From Pyrobaculum sp. (lineage in GTDB: Archaea; Thermoproteota; Thermoprotei; Thermoproteales; Thermoproteaceae), in contig JAJHQT010000054.1 of NCBI GenBank assembly GCA_020833205.1, positions 1 through 5,988 on the forward strand: a stretch of DNA of 5,988 nucleotides, read 5' to 3'. Position 1 is the stretch's first letter; the number at the start of each line of letters is the position of its first letter. The position numbers and the translations under genes are program-made. The notes beneath the pieces are model-generated. The model was not told where the DNA came from, did not search any database, and saw only the letters and a list, made by a program, of their open reading frames with translations. Below, piece by piece: positions 1-4,278 of the stretch.

Positions 1-141
1 CTGCACCGCTTCCTTGAACTGTCCAACCTCTGCCAAGGCCACGGCGGAGGCCACCGACGAAACCACGGCCTCCGAGTAGAGGCCGTGATGCGCGGAGTAC
101 GGCGCCGCGGCTGAGGCGGCTTTTCTGCGTCTACGCCACAC
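1..141 (-). CDS. N-terminal part of a helical, TPR-like protein (partial, runs off the left edge)
   Basis: An open minus-strand frame runs from a GTG at 141-139 to the window edge, 47 codons without a stop; an in-frame TAG lies just upstream at about 168-166. The protein starts with a basic stretch (WRRRRK), then an alanine-rich helical segment. Residues 33-46 (AVALAEVGQFKEAV) match the helix-turn-helix pattern of a tetratricopeptide repeat (small residue, G-x-F/Y, then E-A), and residues 20-25 (GLYSEA) repeat the same G-x-Y-x-E-A signature. This suggests a superhelical protein-binding scaffold, but the spacing of 20 residues is shorter than the 34 of a standard TPR, so another alpha-hairpin family is possible. 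A weak A/T element at about 164-171 (GTATAGTT on this strand) lies about 26 bp upstream of the GTG and would allow a leaderless transcript. The start, and whether the gene is intact, are uncertain because most of it lies outside the window. Confidence 0.5.
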   Translation of the reverse strand, partial: MWRRRRKAASAAAPYSAHHGLYSEAVVSSVASAVALAEVGQFKEAVQ

Positions 142-154
142 CCCAATGCGCCGG

Positions 155-162
155 TTTAAAAA
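155..162 (+). promoter_or_regulatory. TATA box for the gene starting at ATG 214
   Basis: The octamer TTTAAAAA fits an archaeal TATA box. Its centre predicts transcription starting near 184-186, which leaves a leader of about 29 nt containing the Shine-Dalgarno site at 202-207. The element also reads TTTTTAAA on the minus strand, but it lies too close to the minus-strand GTG at 141 to drive that gene at the usual spacing. Confidence 0.55.
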
Positions 163-201
163 CAACTATACGCAAAGAAAACAACTGAAGGGAAGAGAGA
201 C

Positions 202-207
202 GAGGTG
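202..207 (+). promoter_or_regulatory. Shine-Dalgarno site that marks ATG 214 as the original start
   Basis: GAGGTG, complementary to the archaeal 16S rRNA 3' end, sits 6 nt before ATG 214. Nothing comparable precedes GTG 292. The translation signal therefore belongs to the longer reading frame that is broken by TAG at 265. Confidence 0.6.
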
Positions 208-291
208 GAGAGGATGAAAGAACTGCCTAAGCCTCCGCCTGACCCAGCTGAGGAGCTCCTTCGGTAGTGGCCTGAGCTGGGGGCCTTCAGC
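205..291 (+). pseudogene. 5' part of the 292-636 gene, cut off by an in-frame TAG at 265-267
   Basis: ATG 214 is in the same frame as the 292-636 coding region and is preceded by a TATA box and a Shine-Dalgarno site (an in-frame GTG at 205 is an alternative start). The frame encodes MKELPKPPPDPAEELLR, then TAG, then WPELGAFS leading straight into the downstream protein. The segment reads like a real, charged and proline-rich N-terminus. A single base change from a tryptophan or arginine codon would create the TAG. Either the gene is a nonsense pseudogene, translation restarts at GTG 292, or the base is an assembly error. Use of TAG as the ordinary stop of other genes here argues against genome-wide TAG recoding. 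Confidence 0.55.
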
Positions 292-636
292 GTGGAGTGG
301 GTTAAGAAGTGGCTTGTCCTTAGGGATAGGTTAATCGAAATCGCCAGGGTGTTGAGGAGGTTTCCGTGGATGGTTGATGTAATAAGGCAGAGGCCAATGA
401 GCATCCTCCACCCGTACATGGTGGAGGTTTACGTGGCAAAAGACGGCTCTGAGACGTGTCTCTCCCTAAACCCGCCCAAGGCCTTCTGCATGCAGAACGG
501 GGCAGTGAAGGAGGTTCAGCTAGAGCTGGCCTTCAGCAGATATGAAGTATACGAGGATAAGACAAGAGAGGTGTACCGCCCCAAGGGGCTACTGGCCTAT
601 GCCACGTTAGCGAGAGAATACATGAGGATACTCTAG
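292..636 (+). CDS. Uncharacterised 114-aa protein, downstream part of an interrupted gene
   Basis: I do not recognise a named domain. From GTG 292 the protein has a basic amphipathic N-terminal half (residues 1-40, with W-V-K-K-W and several Arg/Lys-rich turns), a middle beta-like stretch around VEVYVAKDG (residues 44-52) followed by SLNPPKAF, and a C-terminal helix ending LAREYMRIL. No signal peptide or membrane helix is seen. It ends at TAG 634-636, followed directly by T-runs. GTG 292 lacks a Shine-Dalgarno site, whereas the in-frame ATG 214 has one, so 292 is either a secondary start or not a start at all. The last 12 codons have a related copy at 2208-2243, which shows that this gene belongs to a family with more than one member in the genome. 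It may be a lineage-specific repeated family; function unknown. Confidence 0.6.
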   Translation: MEWVKKWLVLRDRLIEIARVLRRFPWMVDVIRQRPMSILHPYMVEVYVAKDGSETCLSLNPPKAFCMQNGAVKEVQLELAFSRYEVYEDKTREVYRPKGLLAYATLAREYMRIL

Positions 637-640
637 TCGC

Positions 641-655
641 TTTTTTCAATTTTTT
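641..655 (+). terminator. T-run terminator after the 292-636 gene
   Basis: Two runs of six T (641-646 and 650-655) begin 5 nt after the TAG. Archaeal RNA polymerase terminates at T-runs without needing a hairpin, so this is a credible end for the plus-strand transcript. More T-rich sequence follows at about 699-738. Confidence 0.55.
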
Positions 656-657
656 AT

Positions 658-680
658 GTTTAAGAGTTGACGTCTTAAAC
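658..680. repeat. Perfect 8-bp inverted repeat with 7-bp spacer
   Basis: GTTTAAGA (658-665) and TCTTAAAC (673-680) are exact reverse complements separated by GTTGACG. The element lies between two convergent genes. It could form a short hairpin or be a binding site for a dimeric protein. There is no T-run directly after it on either strand, so a classical hairpin terminator is less likely. Confidence 0.6.
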
Positions 681-749
681 TGTGGACGCTTTAGGTGGCT
701 TAATTATTTCGTCGCTTTTCTCCTTAATCAATTTTCTCCAGTGAAGTGT

Positions 750-1136
750 CTAGTCTGTGGGGGTCTGCTCGTGACCGACCACTGAAGGGGAAGCCTCTGA
801 GGTGAGTTTTCTCAATATAACCACGTTGAACCTCCCCCTCTTTTGGATCTCAACATAGCCAGCCTCGCTGAGCCGCCTCAGAGACCTATGTACAGTGCTC
901 TTGGGCAGACCCAGCTCTTTCATTATTTCACTTTGATAAAGGACGCCTTGCCGCTCTGTCAACAACTTAAGAATGGCCCTATCCACCTCGTGGAGGTCGT
1001 CCGCCGCCACGTCTCCAAGCTCTGGCATGGCGCCGTTCTGGGCCTCGGCTATTAGTTTTTTCAACTTGACGCGGCCTGCGTACGCCGCCAGAGCTAAGAC
1101 GGCGAGTTGCGCAAGTAGGAGGATGATGATCAGCAT
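750..1136 (-). CDS. Membrane-anchored winged helix-turn-helix regulator
   Basis: The 128-aa protein has a hydrophobic N-terminal segment (residues 1-20, LIIILLLAQLAVLALAAYA) followed by basic residues (GRVKLKK), which predicts a single membrane anchor with the rest in the cytoplasm. Residues about 48-110 form a winged helix of the MarR/IclR-like kind: a first helix (VDRAILKLLTERQ), a second helix (QSEIMKELGL), a recognition helix (PKSTVHRSLRRLSEAG, residues 78-93) and a wing (YVEIQKRGRFNVVIL). The last 18 residues look disordered. It probably binds DNA while tethered to the membrane, as several archaeal one-component regulators are proposed to do; the signal and targets are unknown. Its ATG overlaps the TGA of the upstream gene (ATGCTGA, 1136-1130), so the two are translationally coupled. 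The stop is TAG at 752-750. Confidence 0.8.
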   Translation of the reverse strand: MLIIILLLAQLAVLALAAYAGRVKLKKLIAEAQNGAMPELGDVAADDLHEVDRAILKLLTERQGVLYQSEIMKELGLPKSTVHRSLRRLSEAGYVEIQKRGRFNVVILRKLTSEASPSVVGHEQTPTD

Positions 1137-1621
1137 GAGGCTTGGGAAATCGCCTCCTCTATCTCCAAAGCCTCGGCCAACGTAGGAACATGTCTCGTGG
1201 CTTCTATGAAGTGTTTTGCGGTAAACATCTCGAAACCCAGTTGCTTCAGCGCTTCTGCAAGACAGGTCTGGGTGGTAAAGATACTGAGTCTCCTAACAGT
1301 CTTGTCGTATTCCACCACAGTGAAGCCGGCGACGCCCGTCCGTCTGCTCTTCCTAATCTTAGTAATGTCTCTAACCCCCTCAACGAGCCACCCCATGTGT
1401 AGCAACGAGTCTTTTATGTCGAGTAGCACCGAGGACGCCTCTGAGTCGCAGAGGGTCTTAAGCGCGGCGGCGATCTCAGGTAGCGCAGGCGACACCCGAA
1501 GCTCGTCCCTCCTTACTTCTACCCGCTCCGCCACCGCCCTCGTCGTCAGATAACTCATCGCGAGCTCCAGCTCGGGGGCTCTAAACACTAAGACGTCGCC
1601 CTCCGCGGAGACTTCGCACAC
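1130..1621 (-). CDS. Uncharacterised 163-aa protein, first gene of the operon with the membrane wHTH regulator
   Basis: I recognise no domain. The sequence looks like a soluble alpha/beta protein: beta-like DVLVFRA near residues 9-15, helices around residues 17-32 and 47-58, a segment SVLLDIKDSLLHMGWLVEGV (64-83), a basic patch ITKIRKSRRTG (86-96), a beta hairpin GFTVVEYDKTVRRLSIFTT (99-117), and C-terminal helices with HFIEATRHVPTLAEALEIEEAI. Cysteines at 2, 58, 119 and 163 do not form a clear metal motif. The start is GTG 1621; an ATG overlapping it at 1623 is in another frame that soon meets a stop. A TTTAAA element at 1643-1648 lies about 25 bp upstream, giving a leaderless mRNA. The gene overlaps the membrane wHTH gene by 7 nt, so it is probably a partner or input module for that regulator. 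This is inference from position only. Confidence 0.75.
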   Translation of the reverse strand: MCEVSAEGDVLVFRAPELELAMSYLTTRAVAERVEVRRDELRVSPALPEIAAALKTLCDSEASSVLLDIKDSLLHMGWLVEGVRDITKIRKSRRTGVAGFTVVEYDKTVRRLSIFTTQTCLAEALKQLGFEMFTAKHFIEATRHVPTLAEALEIEEAISQASC

Positions 1622-1634
1622 ATAGCGGTTGTAA

Positions 1635-1642
1635 TATAAAAA
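1635..1642 (+). promoter_or_regulatory. TATA box for the ASCH gene
   Basis: TATAAAAA is centred 26-27 bp before ATG 1665, exactly the spacing that makes the first base of the mRNA the A of the start codon. The ASCH transcript is therefore predicted to be leaderless. Confidence 0.7.
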
Positions 1643-1648
1643 TTTAAA
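1643..1648 (-). promoter_or_regulatory. TATA-like element for the divergent 1621-750 operon
   Basis: TTTAAA, part of CTTTAAAT on the minus strand, lies about 25 bp upstream of GTG 1621. It directly abuts the TATA box of the ASCH gene, so the two start complexes would compete for the same roughly 15 bp and the genes are probably alternately or jointly controlled. Confidence 0.5.
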
Positions 1649-1664
1649 GGTTTGTACGGCAGCT

Positions 1665-2045
1665 ATGGGAAGAGAGGTAGAGCTAGGCCCCTACCTCCGG
1701 TTTAAGGAGAAGTACCTGAAAGACATATTGACGGGCCGGAAACGGGTCACGGTCAGATACGGCGTGGTGAAGCCGCGTTTCAGCCTCGTCTACATAGTCT
1801 GTTGCAACGCCATATACGCCGAGGCTTTCATAACCAAGGTCTACTTCACCAAGCTGGGGAGACTTGGCGACGACGTGGTTGCGGCTGAGGGTCTAGAGTC
1901 GATGACAGATCTAATAAACGAACTAAGAGATATATACGGCAACGTGGACGAAGACGATCTGGTGTCGGTCATCTACTTCACAGTGGTGCAGAGATACGAC
2001 AAGCCAGTCCCCCTCTCACACATCAGGACCCCTAATCGATCTTGA
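1665..2045 (+). CDS. ASCH-domain (PUA-like) protein
   Basis: The 126-aa protein is essentially one ASCH domain. The opening LRFKEKYLKDILTGRKRVTVRYG (residues 11-33) contains the family signature G-x-K-x(4)-R at G24, K26 and R31, which lines the putative RNA or nucleotide-binding cleft. Beta strands follow (SLVYIVCCNAIYAEAFITKV, about 40-59), then an acidic helical part (ESMTDLINELRDIYG, about 78-92), and the closing strand VSVIYFTVV. ASCH domains are related to PUA domains and are predicted RNA binders; some bacterial members are nucleases or acetylcytidine amidohydrolases, so enzymatic activity here cannot be excluded. The size is typical of a stand-alone archaeal ASCH protein. The start ATG 1665 is supported by the TATA box placed for a leaderless mRNA. 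The C-terminal tail DKPVPLSHIR is duplicated at 2252-2290 in a decayed copy. Confidence 0.85.
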   Translation: MGREVELGPYLRFKEKYLKDILTGRKRVTVRYGVVKPRFSLVYIVCCNAIYAEAFITKVYFTKLGRLGDDVVAAEGLESMTDLINELRDIYGNVDEDDLVSVIYFTVVQRYDKPVPLSHIRTPNRS

Positions 2046-2062
2046 CGCCGCAGGCGGCGCAT

Positions 2063-2221
2063 TCACCGACCCGTCTCCTCTAGCCGCTTCTCTATGGCGT
2101 CCGCAAGCTCGGCGTAGCGTTTGAAGCCGTGTAGGTGCTCCCTGCCGCACACGGCTCCTATCTCGCCGTCGCTCCTCCGGCGTATCCTCGGCCTTACGCC
2201 CGTCAGGGCCACGGCGGCGAG
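2063..2221 (-). pseudogene. C-terminal remnant of a PaREP2b-like protein
   Basis: The minus frame ending at TGA 2065-2063 encodes about 52 residues: an LAAVALTGVRPRIRRRSDG stretch, then a CGREHLHGFKRYAELADAIE stretch, then a short LEETGR tail. From memory this resembles the C-terminus of the Pyrobaculum PaREP2b family, a multi-copy protein family of unknown function; I could not run a search. The frame is open only back to a TAA at 2242-2240, and the residues before LAAV do not look like the family, so the copy has lost nearly all of its 5' part. An in-frame GTG at 2212 could start a peptide of about 49 residues, but no promoter or ribosome site supports this. I read it as the tail of a deleted gene. 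Confidence 0.6.
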
Positions 2222-2243
2222 AGAATACGTGAAGTTGCTTTAA
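2208..2243 (+). pseudogene. 3' end remnant of a relative of the 292-636 gene
   Basis: These 12 codons encode ATAAREYVKLL and TAA, matching ATLAREYMRIL and TAG at the end of the 292-636 gene. The nucleotide match is 27 of 36, including an identical GCGAGAGAATAC. Most differences change a codon to a synonymous or similar one, so the likeness is at the protein-coding level. Upstream the match fades into the PaREP2b-like remnant on the other strand, with which it overlaps by about 14 bp. Only the tail of the gene is left. Confidence 0.5.
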
Positions 2244-2245
2244 CC

Positions 2246-2290
2246 GCTTACAACGACAAGCCAGTGCCCCTTTCGCACCTCAGGGGGTAG
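2246..2290 (+). pseudogene. 3' end remnant of a second ASCH gene
   Basis: The frame encodes AYNDKPVPLSHLRG and TAG (2288-2290). It matches the tail RYDKPVPLSHIR of the intact ASCH gene at about 2000-2030. From ACGACAAG to TCAGG the DNA agrees at 28 of 32 positions; three of the four differences are synonymous third-position changes and the fourth gives Ile/Leu. This is the pattern of two genes that diverged under protein-level selection before one was deleted. Upstream sequence in this frame no longer resembles an ASCH domain. Confidence 0.65.
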
Positions 2291-2292
2291 GA

Positions 2293-2300
2293 CTTATAAT
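2293..2300 (+). promoter_or_regulatory. TATA box for the prolidase gene
   Basis: CTTATAAT lies about 22 bp upstream of ATG 2318, slightly nearer than usual, and just after the TAG of the ASCH remnant. It is the best TATA candidate and predicts a leaderless or near-leaderless mRNA. Confidence 0.45.
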
Positions 2301-2317
2301 ACGGCCGAATTATATCT

Positions 2318-3352
2318 ATGCGCAACCTGAAAAAGCTGGCGGGGGCCTTCTCGGGGAGGTACGACTACCTAGTGTTGACAAAGGGGCCCAACTTGGCCTA
2401 CGCCGTTGGCATGCCGGACGCCCTGGGTCTCGTCGTAGACCTCAAAAGCGGGTACTCCGTCTTGTACGTCTCTCGTCTTGACTACACGAGGGCCAAGGCG
2501 GCGGCCCCCGTGGACAAGGTCGTTGCCGTGGCGTCGGCGGAGATACCCCCCAGGAGGCCCGGCGAGGAGTTGGTGGTGGCGCCCAGTCTCTCAGAGCTTG
2601 TGAAGGGCCTAAAAGGCAATGTGGCCTCCGACAATAAGGAAATCGGCGTAGACGTGTCGGGGGAGGTGGCCGAGCTGAGGGCGGTCAAGGATGGATGGGA
2701 GGTGGACGCCATAAAGGCCGCGCTTAAGATCACAGAGGAGGTCTACGCAAGGCTCAGCCAGATGCGGCTAGTGGGGATGCGGGAAAGAGACGTGGCTGCT
2801 CTGGTGTATAGGTGGTTTATCGAAGAGGGGGCGGACGGCGTCGCCTTCGACCCCATTGTCGCCTCGGGCCCCAACGGGGCCTATCCGCACTACAGGTTTG
2901 GAGACAGGAGGATTGGCTACGGCGACTACGTGGTGGTGGACGTAGGCGCAGAGAAGGGCGTCTATTGTTCAGACATGACGAGGACCTTCGCGCTGGGGCA
3001 GTCCGGCGTGTTGAGAGACGCCATGTACGCCGTGTATGAGGCGGTGAAGGCGGCAGAGAAGACCGCACGGGAGGGCGTAGCCGCGGCGGAGGTGGACAAG
3101 GCGGCTCGAGAGGTCTTGGCGGAGTACGGCTTTGCTCAGTATTTCATCCATTCGACCGGCCACGGCGTCGGCGTCGAGGTGCACGAGCCGCCGCGGCTCT
3201 CGGCCACGTCTAGGGACACGTTGAAGAGAGGCCACGTAGTGACCATAGAGCCCGGGGTCTACATAGAGGGCGTCGGCGGAGTCCGCATAGAGGACATGGT
3301 TTACATAAACGGCGGGGCCGTCGTGCTCAACAAAACCCCCCACGTCATTTAA
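2318..3352 (+). CDS. pepQ: Xaa-Pro dipeptidase (prolidase), peptidase family M24B
   Basis: The 344-aa cytoplasmic enzyme is expected to cleave dipeptides with C-terminal proline, the last step of peptide recycling. The N-terminal creatinase-like domain covers about residues 1-120, and the pita-bread M24 catalytic domain about 125-340. All five dinuclear metal ligands are visible: D208 (VVVDVG), D219 (YCSDMTRT), H282 (STGHGVG), E311 (TIEPGVY) and E325 (VRIEDMV). The supporting histidines H191 (PHYRFGD) and H289 (EVHEPP) are also present. The spacing and length closely follow Pyrococcus furiosus prolidase (348 aa; ligands D209, D220, H284, E313, E327). An Xaa-Pro aminopeptidase acting on longer peptides is the alternative, and the motifs do not settle this. 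The gene stands alone behind its own promoter and converges on the methyltransferase gene, sharing the TTAA at 3349-3352 for both stop codons. Confidence 0.92.
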   Translation: MRNLKKLAGAFSGRYDYLVLTKGPNLAYAVGMPDALGLVVDLKSGYSVLYVSRLDYTRAKAAAPVDKVVAVASAEIPPRRPGEELVVAPSLSELVKGLKGNVASDNKEIGVDVSGEVAELRAVKDGWEVDAIKAALKITEEVYARLSQMRLVGMRERDVAALVYRWFIEEGADGVAFDPIVASGPNGAYPHYRFGDRRIGYGDYVVVDVGAEKGVYCSDMTRTFALGQSGVLRDAMYAVYEAVKAAEKTAREGVAAAEVDKAAREVLAEYGFAQYFIHSTGHGVGVEVHEPPRLSATSRDTLKRGHVVTIEPGVYIEGVGGVRIEDMVYINGGAVVLNKTPHVI

Positions 3353-4212
3353 CGCCTCTTGGCGTAGATGCCGTAGCCCTCTTTTATTTTCTCGACGGCG
3401 AAACCCACGCGCCTCAGCCTCTCGGCGACGCCTCTGTAGGGGTTGAGGCCTCTGTATTTAGTCCCGCTTTGGCTTACGTAGTGGAAGAGTCCGCCTCTCC
3501 TCTTCAGCAGTCTGTAGAACTGACGATAAAGGGCCTCTGAGTAGAGTCTTTGCGTGGCGTGGCTGAGCCGCGGCGGGTCGTGGATTATGTAGTCGAAGGC
3601 CTCGTCTCTAAGCGCTTCAGCGACGGCGATGCAGTCGCCGATGACGACATCTATCTGGGGGGACCAAAGCCCTCTACTGTAGGGATTGAAGGCGGCAAGC
3701 AACAACACGTTGATATCTATCTCCACGGTGACGACGTGTCTAGCGCCTTTTCTTAAAGCCTCTAAGGCCGTATAGCCGAGTCCCGTGCAACACTCAAACA
3801 TGCGGCCCCCCGCCCTCTCGATTTTCCGCGCCGTGACTGCCAGGGGGTTTTCCAACACACTGTGCATCGTCACACCATCTATCATAAGCGTAGGTGCCCA
3901 ACCTCTTCTAAACACGCAGAGCTTGTAAAACCGCCCCCTAGCGATAGACAACTCACGCCACTCCCTGTCCAGCAAGGCGTATATCTCGCAACTCTCTTCG
4001 TCTACCTCAGGTAGGTCGTCAAGAGATACCTCATAGAGACGCCCGCCGTAGGAAAAACGCGCCACGTCTCCGCGGTACTCCACAGAGGTCTTGGTAAGCT
4101 CTAGGTCAAACGACACAACCTCCCGACGGCTTCTTAAATCTTCCACCTGCCAACGCGACACGAGGGGCGCGTAGAAAGGACCCACGTCACGTAGCTGTGA
4201 CCAAAATTTCAA
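3349..4212 (-). CDS. SAM-dependent methyltransferase, COG2521-type archaeal family
   Basis: The 287-aa protein has an N-terminal domain of about 115 residues, possibly for substrate binding, followed by a class I Rossmann methyltransferase fold. Motif I is MFECCTGLGYTALEA (residues 138-152), the acidic end of strand 2 is VTVEID (161-166), a motif III-like IGDCIAVA follows (191-198), and motif IV is IIHDPPRLS (209-217). The DPPR motif with a following LFHYVSQSG strand (242-250) is characteristic of the archaeal COG2521 predicted methyltransferases. DPP[YFR] motifs occur in enzymes that methylate exocyclic amines of nucleic acid bases, so an RNA target is likely, but the substrate is not known to me. 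The start is TTG 4212; no good Shine-Dalgarno site is seen, and an A/T element at 4252-4259 fits a short leader. Stop TAA overlaps the convergent prolidase stop. Confidence 0.87.
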   Translation of the reverse strand: MKFWSQLRDVGPFYAPLVSRWQVEDLRSRREVVSFDLELTKTSVEYRGDVARFSYGGRLYEVSLDDLPEVDEESCEIYALLDREWRELSIARGRFYKLCVFRRGWAPTLMIDGVTMHSVLENPLAVTARKIERAGGRMFECCTGLGYTALEALRKGARHVVTVEIDINVLLLAAFNPYSRGLWSPQIDVVIGDCIAVAEALRDEAFDYIIHDPPRLSHATQRLYSEALYRQFYRLLKRRGGLFHYVSQSGTKYRGLNPYRGVAERLRRVGFAVEKIKEGYGIYAKRR

Positions 4213-4249
4213 CGTACTCTCCCCTATCCGCGTCTTCTTTGACTCCTGG

Positions 4250-4259
4250 AAATAAATTT
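4250..4259. promoter_or_regulatory. Shared A/T-rich promoter element between the methyltransferase and the small wHTH-like gene
   Basis: AAATAAATTT reads as a TATA-like element on both strands (AAATTTATTT on the minus strand). On the plus strand it predicts transcription starting at about 4280, on the ATG at 4279. On the minus strand it predicts a start near 4229, about 17 nt before TTG 4212. It is the only A/T-rich stretch between the two genes. Confidence 0.5.
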
Positions 4260-4278
4260 GGGGGATTTACCTAACTAC

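Noticed and set aside
156..419. 87-codon minus-strand open frame over the 5' part of the 292-636 gene
   Set aside because: Low-complexity Ser/Gly composition, no promoter or homology, and the plus strand carries TATA box, Shine-Dalgarno site and sensible protein; it is a shadow.
205..752. TAG read as an amino acid (pyrrolysine-type recoding) throughout the region
   Set aside because: TAG is the natural stop of the HD hydrolase and of the 292-636 gene, where readthrough would lead into T-runs; no recoding gene is in the window.
1121..1185. Possible C/D box guide RNA, because ATGATGA resembles box C
   Set aside because: No CTGA box D lies at the required distance, and the motif is the start/stop overlap of two coding genes.
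2210..2212. GTG as the start of a small intact gene on the minus strand (2212-2063)
   Set aside because: No TATA box or Shine-Dalgarno site precedes it and the product resembles only the tail of a much larger family.
2969..3343. 124-codon minus-strand frame inside the prolidase gene
   Set aside because: It is the complement of the conserved metal-binding core of the prolidase; the Arg/His-rich product has no recognisable features.
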